DNA of 43,844 bases. It comes from Candidatus Gastranaerophilales bacterium. GTDB lineage: Bacteria; Cyanobacteriota; Vampirovibrionia; Gastranaerophilales; Gastranaerophilaceae. The notes beneath the pieces are model-generated. The model did not search any database. It was not told the DNA's origin and worked only from the letters and a program-made list of their open reading frames with translations. The position numbers and the translations under genes are program-made. Location of the stretch: NCBI GenBank assembly GCA_947588755.1, contig CANPZB010000012.1, positions 1 through 43,844 on the forward strand, written 5' to 3'. This document shows positions 25,880 to 34,761 of the stretch, in pieces (within the stretch, counting starts at the first letter, position 1; each line of letters starts with the position of its first letter).

Positions 25880-26113
25880 GTGGAAAAAGAACTTAAACAG
25901 TTAATCAAAGATAAAGAAATTCAACTTTCAAAATTAAAAACACATGCGGACAAAAGTTCGGTTTGTTCGGACTTGTATAATAAAATAGTTTTGGAAAAAG
26001 CTATTTTGAATAAAAAACTTAAAGATTGCAGACGCAATGTTTTTGCGGAATTTTTAAGGAATTTAATCCCCGGTAAAAAAACATTAATTTGTGATTATTT
26101 CAAGACAAAATAA
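25880..26113 (+). CDS. Small Lys-rich protein of unknown function
   Basis: This 77-residue frame starts at GTG 25880 with AGAGG nine bases upstream, which supports the unusual start. It is Lys/Leu-rich and predicted helical, with two Cys near the middle and one near the C-terminus. No domain is recognised. It lies alone between the oxidoreductase cluster and the convergent rqcP gene, 10 bp from the rqcP stop. Confidence 0.55.
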   Translation: MEKELKQLIKDKEIQLSKLKTHADKSSVCSDLYNKIVLEKAILNKKLKDCRRNVFAEFLRNLIPGKKTLICDYFKTK

Positions 26114-26123
26114 TTTAATTATA

Positions 26124-26366
26124 TTAAAGAATTTCATATAATTCCGAAGCTTGTTGAACACTGACGTTTCCCGTAGGGATTTTAACAACTTTGACTTCAA
26201 GTATTCTGTTGGCATATTCTATTGCGATTATGTCACCTTCTTTAAGTTGTTTGGCAGGTTTAGCAGGATTTCCGTTCACCGACACTCTGCCCGTTTCGGA
26301 AACTTCATTGGCAACGGTTCTTCTTTTTATCAGTCTTGATACTTTTAAAAATTTGTCGAGTCGCAT
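26124..26366 (-). CDS. rqcP: S4-domain RNA-binding protein RqcP-like (YabO/HslR family)
   Basis: This 80-residue protein is almost entirely an S4 domain: MRLDKFLKVSRLIKRRTVAN, then GRVSVNGNPAKPAKQLKEGD. In Bacillus, RqcP works with RqcH on stalled 50S subunits during Ala-tailing of nascent chains. HslR, the proteobacterial relative, binds 50S-peptidyl-tRNA complexes. The length fits RqcP well. It is divergent from the metallophosphoesterase gene. Confidence 0.88.
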   Translation of the reverse strand: MRLDKFLKVSRLIKRRTVANEVSETGRVSVNGNPAKPAKQLKEGDIIAIEYANRILEVKVVKIPTGNVSVQQASELYEIL

Positions 26367-26465
26367 ATCAGCCTTTTTATAAAATTATGTATCTGTTATG
26401 TTATAATTTTACCATACGGATAAGTTTTATGTTATATTTATCAATGTAAATTATTTAAAGGATTT

Positions 26466-27290
26466 ATGATGAATAGAAAATTTATAATATTATCATTTAT
26501 TTCAATTATATTTTGTTTTATATTTCAAGGTATTGCCTGTGCAAGGGTCATCAAATTTATACAGGTTACCGATGTTCATTATAACAATGAGCCGTACAGA
26601 AAAGAAATTTTAACCAAGACGGTAAAAGACATAAATAAACAAAAAGGGATTTCTTTCGTAATTTTTACGGGTGATAATGTGGATTCGCCAAAGGAAGAAC
26701 ATTTGGAAGAATTTGTGAAAATCGTTAATCATATTGATGTCCCTTATTATTTAGTAATAGGAAATCATGATGTTTTTAAGAGTAACGGGTTATCAAAACA
26801 GCGTTATATAGAAGTAATAAAAGAAAATAACTTTTTTTATAAGCCTAAAAAAGCAAATTATGTTATAAAAAAAGGCGGATTTGTATTTATTATAGCCGAC
26901 GGAGCAAAAGAGGTTATTCCGGGTGCCGTCGGGTATTACAGGGAAGATACTTTGGATTGGGTGGAAAAACAACTTAAAAAATATAAAAACAGACCCGCTG
27001 TAATTGTTCAGCATTTTCCTCTGGTTGAGCCGAAAAAATTAAAATCGCATGAAACTTATAAAAAAGACGAATATCTAACGAGATTAGACAAATATAACAA
27101 TGTAATAGCCGTTGTTTCGGGGCATTTTCATACAAACGGCGAAAATATGCGAAACGGGGTTTATCATATATCATCCCCTTCACTGATGGTGCCGCCTAAC
27201 GAATATAAAATCATTGAAATATCTACGTCAAAAAAGTTCTCCCCCATTATCTATACCGAACTTAAACAGGTTAGCCCCGAAGATAATTGA
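26466..27290 (+). CDS. Exported metallophosphoesterase
   Basis: This 274-residue protein has calcineurin-like metal-binding motifs in order: DVH (Asp36, His38), GDN (Asp70), GNHD (Asn100, His101), QHFP and GHFH. The N-terminus is a signal peptide of about 26 residues ending IACA; the Cys there does not sit in a good lipobox. It probably hydrolyses phosphate esters outside the cytoplasm; the substrate is unknown. Two adjacent ATGs are possible; the second (26469) is better spaced from AAAGGA. It is a single-gene unit. Confidence 0.87.
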   Translation: MMNRKFIILSFISIIFCFIFQGIACARVIKFIQVTDVHYNNEPYRKEILTKTVKDINKQKGISFVIFTGDNVDSPKEEHLEEFVKIVNHIDVPYYLVIGNHDVFKSNGLSKQRYIEVIKENNFFYKPKKANYVIKKGGFVFIIADGAKEVIPGAVGYYREDTLDWVEKQLKKYKNRPAVIVQHFPLVEPKKLKSHETYKKDEYLTRLDKYNNVIAVVSGHFHTNGENMRNGVYHISSPSLMVPPNEYKIIEISTSKKFSPIIYTELKQVSPEDN

Positions 27291-27363
27291 TTAGTATTGC
27301 ATTTTTTTGGTAATAATATTATAATGAATTTCAAGACAGATAAATAAAGGAATAAATAACTAA

Positions 27364-28722
27364 ATGGATGAGACGGGTTCTACGATATTTAATTTGTTTG
27401 TAATAGCATTTTTGTTATTTTCAAACGGATTTTTTGTTGCTTCGGAATTTGCAATGGTAAAGGTAAGAAAAACCCGTATCGAACAACTTGTTAACGAGGG
27501 CAATTATGACGCTAAAATTGCACTTGAGGCTATAAAGGATTTGGATAAATTCATAGCCGCCGTTCAATTGGGTGTAACAATTTCAAGTATAGGTCTCGGC
27601 TGGGTAGGGGAAGCTACACTTGCAACGATTATTGAACCGATTTTCGGATTTATTCCGGGTGCGGGGGCTGCAATTGCAACACATACTGTTTCCGTATCGG
27701 TTGCATTTGCTCTTATTACATTTATGCATGTTGTCATCGGTGAACTTATTCCCAAGTCTATTGCTCTGGAATTTACGGAAAAAACAGCACTTATTGTTGC
27801 CCGTCCCATGCAGGCAATAACTTTTATTTTTAATCCTTTTATCTGGCTGTTGAACGGTTTTGGAAATTTAGTTTTGAAGATATTTAATATACCGCATTCA
27901 CACAAGGGTTCTCTTGTGCATTCGACGGAAGAACTTGACATGTTGGTTAATGCCAGTTACAACGGCGGTGTTTTAAACGAAACGGAGAAAGAAATGCTCC
28001 ATAACGTATTTAAGTTCTCCGATTTAACGGCAAAGCAAGTAATGATACCGCGAACGGATATGGTTTGTATACCTATTGATATGCCTCTTGAAGAACTGAA
28101 TAAACTCGCCGCGGAAAGCCAGTATACACGTTATCCCGTTTATGAAGAAGATATTGACCATATTACAGGTCTGGTTCATGTAAAAGATTTGTATTCACTC
28201 TCTTTGAAGGATGAAGTTTGTCCTATCGCTAAAATTCAGCGTGAAATTTTAATGGTTCCCGAAACAATAACAATGGATAATTTGGTTTTGGAGCTTAAAA
28301 AAAGAAAGAGCCAGATGGCAATAGTAGTGGACGAATTTGGCGGAACTTCCGGACTTTTAACGCTTGAGGACGTTATTGAGGAAATTTTCGGTGATGTTCA
28401 GGATGAATTTGATGAGGAAGAAGAAGAAGTTTGCGAAATCAAAGAAATAGAGCCTGACAGATATATCGCAAATTCAATGATGCGTCTTGATGAATTTGCC
28501 GAGTTTTTCAATATAGACGAAAAGCAGATAGACGATGAAGATATTGACACCATAGGCGGGTTGGTTGTAAAAATTCTCGGGCGTCTGGCAGAAGTTAACG
28601 ACACCGTGAAACTGAATAATTTAACTTTTGTTGTTAAAGAAGTTGACGGTGCAAGAATTACCAAGCTTGAAATTATTCGGGAAACTCAGGAATCCGTTTC
28701 CGGCGAAGCCGAAAATAAATAA
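27364..28722 (+). CDS. CNNM/CorC (hemolysin C-like) membrane protein with CBS domains
   Basis: This 452-residue protein has an N-terminal DUF21/CNNM transmembrane domain (residues 1-190, with SNGFFVASEFAMVKVRKTRI and HVVIGELIPKSIALEF). Two CBS domains follow (about 215-335, with VMIPRTDM and MAIVVDEFGGTSGLLTLEDV), then a C-terminal CorC_HlyC transporter-associated domain. CNNM proteins bind adenine nucleotides at the CBS pair and move or sense Mg2+ (and in some cases Na+). The GGTSGLLTLEDVIEEI signature is very well kept. AAAGGA is 14 bp from the ATG, slightly far. Confidence 0.92.
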   Translation: MDETGSTIFNLFVIAFLLFSNGFFVASEFAMVKVRKTRIEQLVNEGNYDAKIALEAIKDLDKFIAAVQLGVTISSIGLGWVGEATLATIIEPIFGFIPGAGAAIATHTVSVSVAFALITFMHVVIGELIPKSIALEFTEKTALIVARPMQAITFIFNPFIWLLNGFGNLVLKIFNIPHSHKGSLVHSTEELDMLVNASYNGGVLNETEKEMLHNVFKFSDLTAKQVMIPRTDMVCIPIDMPLEELNKLAAESQYTRYPVYEEDIDHITGLVHVKDLYSLSLKDEVCPIAKIQREILMVPETITMDNLVLELKKRKSQMAIVVDEFGGTSGLLTLEDVIEEIFGDVQDEFDEEEEEVCEIKEIEPDRYIANSMMRLDEFAEFFNIDEKQIDDEDIDTIGGLVVKILGRLAEVNDTVKLNNLTFVVKEVDGARITKLEIIRETQESVSGEAENK

Positions 28723-28840
28723 ATTTCGACTTTATACATCTAAAACTTTAGCATTATCAAATTATTTCGTCTTTTTATATGATGTGGCAAAAATTATATC
28801 ATATAGAATAATAATGTAGGATTTAAGGTTTGGGCAGATA

Positions 28841-29668
28841 ATGGGTCAAGGTTTTGATTTTACATCATATAATAATATAAAAAGACTCCCCGAGGACGAA
28901 TTGATATCGCTCTGGCAGACTTATTTCAGCAACAAGAATGACAAAACCGTTCGTGATACTTTGATTATTCAGTATATATATTTAATCAGATACGTTGTCG
29001 GACGTGTCAGGGTAACTTTGCCGAGTACGATTTCCGTAGAAGATATTGCAGGATACGGTGTGGAAGGTCTTATAGATGCAATAGAAAAATATTCACCCCA
29101 AAGAAATACAAGATTTGAAACCTATGCACTGATTAGAATAAGAGGTGCAATATTGGATAAAATTCGTTCGGAAGATTTTTTGCCCCGTAGTGTAAGAAAA
29201 AAAATTAAGGACATAAAGTCTGCACAGGAATACCTTAAACAAGAACTCGGAAGAACTCCTACAACGGCTGAATTGTCACAATATCTCGATATGGAGCCGG
29301 AAAAAATTAACCAGATACTTGCAGAGGATACCACGATTACTTCTATTTACGAGAAGAAGGCTGCAAATGAGGAAAGCATAGAAATTATTGATACAATTCA
29401 AGATACAAACAAGCTAAATCCTCAAGAGCAAATGGAGGAAAATAATGTTAAACAGGAATTGGAGAGTGCTTTGAAAAGATTACCAGAAAGAGAACGCGTC
29501 ATAATGGTTTTGTATTATCAGGAAAATATGACTCTTAAGGAAATAGGAGAAACTCTGGGAATGTCTGAATCAAGAGTTTGTCAGCTTCATGCTCAGTCGA
29601 TAATGAAACTTAAAAATATTCTCAGCGAAAAAAGGACATCCCGCATGCGTCAAAGCATTGTTGCCTAG
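28841..29668 (+). CDS. fliA: FliA/WhiG-type RNA polymerase sigma factor (sigma-28)
   Basis: This 275-residue sigma factor has region 2 (DTLIIQYIYLIRYVVGRVRV, then GYGVEGLIDAIEKYSPQ and RFETYALIRIRGAILDKIR), region 3 (LPRSVRKKIKDIKSAQEYLK) and region 4 (LPERERVIMVLYYQENMTLK with a GMSESRVCQLHAQ helix-turn-helix). The R(I/G)RGAILDxIR signature and spacing are those of FliA/SigD. With the flagellar operon in the same window it probably directs late flagellar genes. I found no convincing sigma-28 promoter in the window. No anti-sigma flgM is adjacent. Confidence 0.9.
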   Translation: MGQGFDFTSYNNIKRLPEDELISLWQTYFSNKNDKTVRDTLIIQYIYLIRYVVGRVRVTLPSTISVEDIAGYGVEGLIDAIEKYSPQRNTRFETYALIRIRGAILDKIRSEDFLPRSVRKKIKDIKSAQEYLKQELGRTPTTAELSQYLDMEPEKINQILAEDTTITSIYEKKAANEESIEIIDTIQDTNKLNPQEQMEENNVKQELESALKRLPERERVIMVLYYQENMTLKEIGETLGMSESRVCQLHAQSIMKLKNILSEKRTSRMRQSIVA

Positions 29669-29683
29669 CATATCGGTAAAAAA

Positions 29684-30508
29684 TTAATATGATATTTTTC
29701 CTTCCAACAAAACTTTAGCGGCACAGTCATGATCCGCAAAATTACTTTTACTTCCGGAATTACAGCTCTCTGACTTATTATAGGTACCTGAAGGCACTAA
29801 CGCTCCTTTATCCGGGTCAATAAAAAATAAAAATACATCCTTACCTAAAGTATTGGGTTTTTTATCCCCGTTAACATCTACATAAAAGAAAGGATTTGTT
29901 TTCTTCATTAAACTCTCTACCCAGATACCCGATCCTGTATAACTCCACTCATCAAATGACAAATTCATACCGTCCACCAATCTTACCGCACAGTGGTTAT
30001 TTCCCATACGACCTTTTGAAGCGGCACTTGCAACAACACCGCTGATAGTTTTAGTTGCATCTTCACTCCAGCAACCTGTTACCGTTGTACCGCACCCGCA
30101 GTCTTTAGCTATTTTCAGATACGGTTTATATAAATCAAACAATACTTTTGAATTTTCAAAATTGCCGTCTATTAGAGTCCATTCCGAAGATGGATGTTCT
30201 ATTTGAACCATTGCATTTGCCTGTGAAAGAACGGAATATGCTTTTTTTAATGCCGTTACCAAATGTCTGTTTTGAATTTTATTCATCAATGACGGCATGG
30301 TCATTGCCGCCACAACGCCGATTATTCCGAGGGTGATTAAAACCTCCGATAATGTAAAAGCGTATTTACGTGAAAGGTGAGAAGTGAAAAGTGAAAAGTT
30401 CTTATCGGGTGTTAAAGCACCAAAATGAACACACTTAACGCCGTCTGTCCTAATTTTAGAATGGAATAAATCCGCATTTATTTTTGTTAACTTAAATTCA
30501 TTTTTCAT
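29684..30508 (-). CDS. Pseudopilin-like secreted protein, Cys-rich
   Basis: This 274-residue protein has the prepilin helix AFTLSEVLITLGIIGVVAAM (F51 as predicted first mature residue, Glu at +5) behind a 50-residue leader. The leader contains GALTPDKNFSLFTSHLS, closely matching GALAPDKDFSLFTFHFS in the pseudopilin at 1-521; the DNA is also similar. The mature domain has about seven Cys (CGCG, CWSED, CAVRL, CNSG, CAAK) and a Ca-site-like DVNGDKKPN. It may be a minor pseudopilin. It is transcribed divergently from the XRE gene. Confidence 0.82.
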   Translation of the reverse strand: MKNEFKLTKINADLFHSKIRTDGVKCVHFGALTPDKNFSLFTSHLSRKYAFTLSEVLITLGIIGVVAAMTMPSLMNKIQNRHLVTALKKAYSVLSQANAMVQIEHPSSEWTLIDGNFENSKVLFDLYKPYLKIAKDCGCGTTVTGCWSEDATKTISGVVASAASKGRMGNNHCAVRLVDGMNLSFDEWSYTGSGIWVESLMKKTNPFFYVDVNGDKKPNTLGKDVFLFFIDPDKGALVPSGTYNKSESCNSGSKSNFADHDCAAKVLLEGKISY

Positions 30509-30545
30509 AAAATATTCTCCTTAAACATGCTCTACATGCTGATTA

Positions 30546-30594
30546 TAGCAAAAAATATCCAAAATAGCAATACTTTTGCTAAAATTATTTGCTA
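30546..30594. promoter_or_regulatory. Cluster of TAGCAA half-sites, candidate XRE operator
   Basis: TAGCAA occurs at 30546-30551 and 30565-30570, and its complement TTGCTA at 30576-30581 and 30589-30594. They form nested inverted repeats (inner TAGCAATACTTTTGCTA) in the 97-bp gap between a pseudopilin gene and the XRE gene. The position just 12 bp before the XRE start fits autoregulation and control of the divergent pilin gene. This is inference from symmetry. Confidence 0.5.
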
Positions 30595-30605
30595 TACCTT
30601 AGTTT

Positions 30606-30830
30606 ATGGTCAAAAAGATGAGTAAAGTTTTTCATAAGAAATTCGGTCAGCGTGTTCGTGAACTTCGCCGTGAAAGAGGAATGACACAAGAACAACTGAG
30701 TTTTGAAATAGGTGCCGACAATTCTTACATCGCAAATATTGAAAATGCTCACAGAGATATACCTTTATCAAGAATAAGAATGATAGCAAAAGCCTTAAAT
30801 ATTGAGCCTTATGAACTTTTAAAATTTTAG
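30606..30830 (+). CDS. XRE-family helix-turn-helix regulator
   Basis: This 74-residue protein is a single XRE/Cro-type HTH domain: GQRVRELRRERGMTQEQLSF, then SYIANIENAHRDIPLSRIRM and LNIEPYELL. It has no sensor domain, so it probably acts as a DNA-binding dimer or needs a partner. There is no clear ribosome site for the ATG at 30606 or the in-frame ATG at 30621. It is divergent from the pseudopilin gene with a candidate operator between them. Confidence 0.85.
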   Translation: MVKKMSKVFHKKFGQRVRELRRERGMTQEQLSFEIGADNSYIANIENAHRDIPLSRIRMIAKALNIEPYELLKF

Positions 30831-30939
30831 TTTTATCTTGTTCCGAAAAATTTTTACATTCCGTAATAAAACAAGGTTATGTATTTTCTTTATAAACTAA
30901 TGCTATTTAATGGTAATGTTCAATTTTCGCTTTGAAAAC

Positions 30940-30968
30940 CTGTCATATTTATTTTAATCTTGTATAAT
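30940..30968 (+). promoter_or_regulatory. Probable hppA promoter
   Basis: CTGTCA (30940-30945), a 17-bp spacer and TATAAT (30963-30968). The predicted transcript would have a leader of about 50 nt before the strong GAAGGAGAG ribosome site of hppA. A second TATAAT lies near 30985. Confidence 0.5.
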
Positions 30969-31025
30969 ATTGAAATTTATATTATAATACCTGTGTAGAA
31001 TGACTCATTTAGTGAAGGAGAGAAA

Positions 31026-33449
31026 ATGATTAAGAGATTTTTTTTACCAAAGTCATTAATTGCAGTGTTTGCATTAATGTCAGGCTGTTTAATGCCCGCA
31101 TTTGCGAGCGAAGCGGATTTGGTTGTTCCGGCAATAAAAGACACAAATCCGTCGTTTTTTAACCTGTTACTGATTGGTATTGTTATTTCGGTAATAGGAC
31201 TTATATTCGGATTTATAGAGTTTGTACGAATTAAAAAACTTCCCGTAATATCCGCAATGGCAGATGTCGGAAGTACGATTTTTGAAACCTGTAAAACTTA
31301 CCTTATACAGCAGGGCAAATTTTTGTTTGTGTTGGAAGTTTTAATCGGTTTATGTATAGCGTTTTATTTCGGTTACTTGCAGCACATGGGCATAAGTGAA
31401 GTTTTGACAATACTTGGCTGGTCGGTAATCGGTATTTTAGGTTCTTATGCCGTTGCTTGGTTCGGAATAAGAATGAATACACTTGCAAATTCCAGAACGG
31501 CATTTGCTTCTTTAAAAGGTAATCCTCTCAATATAATGAATATACCTTTGAAAGCGGGAATGTCTATAGGGGTTTGCCTTGTATCCGTAGAACTTATATT
31601 AATGTTAACCATATTGTTATTTGTCCCGGGTCATCTTGCGGGTGCATGCTTTATCGGATTTGCGATAGGTGAAAGCCTTGGTGCATCGGCATTACGTGTT
31701 GCGGGCGGTATTTTTACAAAAATTGCGGATATCGGCTCGGATTTAATGAAAATTCAATTCGGTATTAAAGAAGATGACCCGCGTAACCCCGGTGTAATTG
31801 CCGACTGTACAGGTGATAATGCAGGCGATTCGATAGGGCCTACGGCTGACGGTTTTGAAACTTACGGCGTAACGGGTGTAGCATTGGTTTCGTTCATTTT
31901 ACTTGCGGTTGTGGGTGAAGCTAATCAGGTTCAATTATTGACCTGGATATTTGTTATGAGATTTTTAATGATAGTTACCTCGGTTGTTTCCTACTGGATA
32001 AACTGTATTGCAGACAGAATTTATGCGGCTAAAACCGAAAAATTTGATTTTGAAAAACCTTTGACAAATCTCGTATGGTTAACTTCAATATTATCCATAA
32101 TTATGACATTTGGTGTAAGCCGTTGGCTGTTGTCTGATTTAGGCGGCAACTTGTGGCTTGTTTTATCTGCAATAATTTCTTGCGGAACACTGGGTGCGGC
32201 ACTTATTCCCGAATTTACCAAAATATTTACTTCTCCTAAGGCAAGACATACGGAAGAAGTTGTTACGGCTTCAAAAGAAGGCGGTTCTTCACTTACTATA
32301 CTTTCAGGTATAGTCGCGGGCAATTTCAGTGCGTTTTGGATAGGTATGGTAATTGTTTTACTTATGGGTTTGGCATATACCGCATCAAATTATATCCCGG
32401 ATACTTTGATGATTTATCCGTCGGTATTTGCATTCGGGCTTGTTGCATTCGGATTTTTGGGAATGGGACCTGTTACTATTGCCGTTGATTCTTACGGGCC
32501 GGTTACGGATAACGCTCAGTCAGTTTACGAACTTTCTTTGATAGAAGAAATTCCTGATGTTAAGGCTCAAATTGAGAAAGAATTCGGTTTTACTCCGAAT
32601 TTTGATAATGCTAAACAGTATTTGGAAGAAAATGACGGTGCGGGAAATACATTCAAAGCCACTTCAAAACCCGTTCTTATCGGTACTGCCGTCGTCGGTG
32701 CAACAACAATGATTTTCTCACTTATTCTTGTTATAAAATCGACACTCGGCATTGACCCCGAAATGATATTAAATGTGTTAAATCCGTATACGCTTTTGGG
32801 ATTTTTAACAGGTGGTGCGGTAATTTACTGGTTTTCGGGTGCTTCGATGCAGGCTGTTACAACGGGTGCTTACCGTGCTACGGAATACATTAAAGACAAT
32901 ATTAAACTTGATGATGCAAATTCAAAAAGTGCAAATGTCGCTAATTCAAAAGAAGTTGTAAAAATTTGTACGCAGTATGCTCAAAAAGGTATGATAAATA
33001 TCTTTATAGCATTATTTGCGTTTGCATTGGCACTGGCATGTTTATCGGCACCGAGATGTTTAACTTCTGCACCTGTTGCGTTTTTCGTAAGTTATCTTAT
33101 TGCAATTGCGGTATTCGGGCTGTTTCAAGCGGTATTTATGGCAAATGCAGGCGGATGCTGGGATAATGCAAAAAAAATTGTCGAAGTTGATTTGAAAGAA
33201 AAAGGTACTCCGCTGCATGAGGCTACGGTAGTCGGTGATACTGTCGGCGACCCGTTTAAAGATACATCTTCGGTTGCAATGAATCCGATTATTAAATTCA
33301 CGACATTGTTCGGACTGCTTGCGATGGAAATTGCACTTTCCGAGTCTTTCAGGTGTATCGCACCGTCTATCGGTTGGATATTACTTCTTATAGCGTTGAT
33401 ATTCGTTATACGTTCGTTTTATTCAATGCGAATACCCGTTAAAAAATAA
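31026..33449 (+). CDS. hppA: Membrane-bound ion-pumping pyrophosphatase
   Basis: This is an 807-residue membrane protein with about sixteen helices. It couples hydrolysis of pyrophosphate to H+ (or Na+) export. Core motifs are EDDPRNPGVIADCTGDNAGD, DGFETYGVTG, DSYGPVTDNAQSVYELS and the C-terminal GGCWDNAKK and VVGDTVGDPFKDTSS. Lys544 in GNTFKA occupies the position that is Ala in K+-dependent and Lys in K+-independent enzymes, so this is probably K+-independent. It is longer than the usual 650-770 residues, partly from a signal-peptide-like N-terminus ending AFASEA. The substrate-site motif DCTGDNAGDSIGP departs from the usual DNVGDNVGDCAGM, placing it in a divergent subgroup. Confidence 0.93.
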   Translation: MIKRFFLPKSLIAVFALMSGCLMPAFASEADLVVPAIKDTNPSFFNLLLIGIVISVIGLIFGFIEFVRIKKLPVISAMADVGSTIFETCKTYLIQQGKFLFVLEVLIGLCIAFYFGYLQHMGISEVLTILGWSVIGILGSYAVAWFGIRMNTLANSRTAFASLKGNPLNIMNIPLKAGMSIGVCLVSVELILMLTILLFVPGHLAGACFIGFAIGESLGASALRVAGGIFTKIADIGSDLMKIQFGIKEDDPRNPGVIADCTGDNAGDSIGPTADGFETYGVTGVALVSFILLAVVGEANQVQLLTWIFVMRFLMIVTSVVSYWINCIADRIYAAKTEKFDFEKPLTNLVWLTSILSIIMTFGVSRWLLSDLGGNLWLVLSAIISCGTLGAALIPEFTKIFTSPKARHTEEVVTASKEGGSSLTILSGIVAGNFSAFWIGMVIVLLMGLAYTASNYIPDTLMIYPSVFAFGLVAFGFLGMGPVTIAVDSYGPVTDNAQSVYELSLIEEIPDVKAQIEKEFGFTPNFDNAKQYLEENDGAGNTFKATSKPVLIGTAVVGATTMIFSLILVIKSTLGIDPEMILNVLNPYTLLGFLTGGAVIYWFSGASMQAVTTGAYRATEYIKDNIKLDDANSKSANVANSKEVVKICTQYAQKGMINIFIALFAFALALACLSAPRCLTSAPVAFFVSYLIAIAVFGLFQAVFMANAGGCWDNAKKIVEVDLKEKGTPLHEATVVGDTVGDPFKDTSSVAMNPIIKFTTLFGLLAMEIALSESFRCIAPSIGWILLLIALIFVIRSFYSMRIPVKK

Positions 33450-33462
33450 TGAAACGATATGT

Positions 33463-33489
33463 AGGCACTCATAATGAGTGCCTGTTAAT
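33463..33489 (+). terminator. Rho-independent-like terminator after hppA
   Basis: Perfect 9-bp arms AGGCACTCA and TGAGTGCCT with a TAA loop lie 14 bp past the hppA stop, followed by GTTAATTT. The T-run is interrupted but the stem is strong. Confidence 0.75.
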
Positions 33490-33574
33490 TTATGTAAAGG
33501 ATTATGAGAAATATTTAAAGTTTTTTTTATAATTTGTCGATATATAATCCTGTAGAAGATATAAGGAGAATAAT

Positions 33575-33838
33575 ATGACAATATCGGTTGGCAATTCATT
33601 TAACGGTAATTACGAAAATAGCTCCGATGCTTCGCCTGAAAACAATGTTTCTAAGAAAACGGCAAAGATAAATTGTATGGAAGAATATATGCGGAGGGTT
33701 AAAGGCAAAGCCGGTGACAATGCTAAGAAAGTATGTCCGGATAATAATCCTTCTGCTAAATGCCCTCCTAATAAGGGATTTATGAATAGTGTGAAAACAA
33801 AAACCGAAGCAATGAAATTGAATAAAAAAGAAAATTAA
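33575..33838 (+). CDS. Small hydrophilic protein of unknown function
   Basis: This 87-residue protein has an excellent ribosome site (AAGGAGAAT) and a TATAAT box near 33543, so it is probably real and expressed. It is rich in Asn, Lys and Ser, with three Cys (one near residue 34; two in VCPDNNPSAKCPPNK) and no membrane helix or signal peptide. No domain is recognised. It stands alone between hppA and surE. Confidence 0.65.
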   Translation: MTISVGNSFNGNYENSSDASPENNVSKKTAKINCMEEYMRRVKGKAGDNAKKVCPDNNPSAKCPPNKGFMNSVKTKTEAMKLNKKEN

Positions 33839-33870
33839 TTGATGTTTTAATAAGCACTAAACAAATTAAC

Positions 33871-33894
33871 TCCTGAACCATGTTCAGGGTGACA
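33871..33894. repeat. Palindromic repeat copy
   Basis: CCTGAACCATGTTCAGG core followed by GTGACA, intergenic between the small protein at 33575 and surE. Confidence 0.75.
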
Positions 33895-33969
33895 AGCTAA
33901 AATAGTTTGTTAACAAGTATTTTAACTGCTTGCTTAGTACACTTTTTCTGTCAAATTGATATTAGTTTG

Positions 33970-34761
33970 TTAAAACCAGTTACATGAGTCTGCTTTACAT
34001 AAAACGGCTTCAAGATTTGCCATTACGTCCTCTTTTGTCATCTCATACGTAACGGGTGTAATGGAAATTTTATTATTTTTAACGGCAGCGATGTCGGTGT
34101 TTGAGTCCTCGGCTTCGGTAATCAATTCACCTGCCATCCAATAGTATATTTTACCTCTCGGGTCTACTCTTTTTTCGTAACTGTCAGTAAACATTTTTCT
34201 GCCGAGTTCGGTTATCGCAATTCCTGCAATATCATCTTCATCAAGTGCCGGAACATTGATATTTAAAATGCTTTTTTTAGGGAAATTAAACTCTTTTAAT
34301 TTTGGCAAAAGCAAGTTAACGAATTTAGCCGAATATTTAAAGCTTTCATATTCATAATGCATACTTGCAAGCGACATGGCAATACTGGGGACTCCAAGCA
34401 TAGCACCTTCCATGGCACAGCTTACCGTTCCCGAATAAAGTATGTCTGCACCGAGGTTAGGACCGTGGTTAATCCCTGATATAACCAAATCAGGCTGTTC
34501 CTCAGGTGACAAAATAGCATTAATCCCTATTTTTACGCAGTCTCCGGGAGTTCCCGTAGTAACCCATGCTCTTTTTACGCCATGGTATGCTTCAACTTCT
34601 TCTACTCTTAAAGGTGTATGCAGCGTGAGTGAATGTCCTGCCGCACTTCTTTCTCTGTCGGGTGCTATTACGTATACATCATGTTCTTGTGCAAGCGTTT
34701 CGGTAAGACATCTGATACCATTTGCAGCTATTCCGTCATCGTTGGAAACTAAAATCTTCAT
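33970..34761 (-). CDS. surE: 5'/3'-nucleotidase SurE
   Basis: This 263-residue enzyme has the SurE N-terminal metal site MKILVSNDDG (Asp8, Asp9), the RERSAAGHSLTLH loop, TGTPGDCVKIG, and SGINHGPNLGADILYSGTVSCAMEGA. It dephosphorylates nucleoside 5'- and 3'-monophosphates and sometimes polyphosphate, using a divalent metal. The ribosome site AAAGGAGAA and a TATAAT (34806-34811 on the minus strand) support the start. It is a single-gene unit. Confidence 0.96.
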   Translation of the reverse strand: MKILVSNDDGIAANGIRCLTETLAQEHDVYVIAPDRERSAAGHSLTLHTPLRVEEVEAYHGVKRAWVTTGTPGDCVKIGINAILSPEEQPDLVISGINHGPNLGADILYSGTVSCAMEGAMLGVPSIAMSLASMHYEYESFKYSAKFVNLLLPKLKEFNFPKKSILNINVPALDEDDIAGIAITELGRKMFTDSYEKRVDPRGKIYYWMAGELITEAEDSNTDIAAVKNNKISITPVTYEMTKEDVMANLEAVLCKADSCNWF

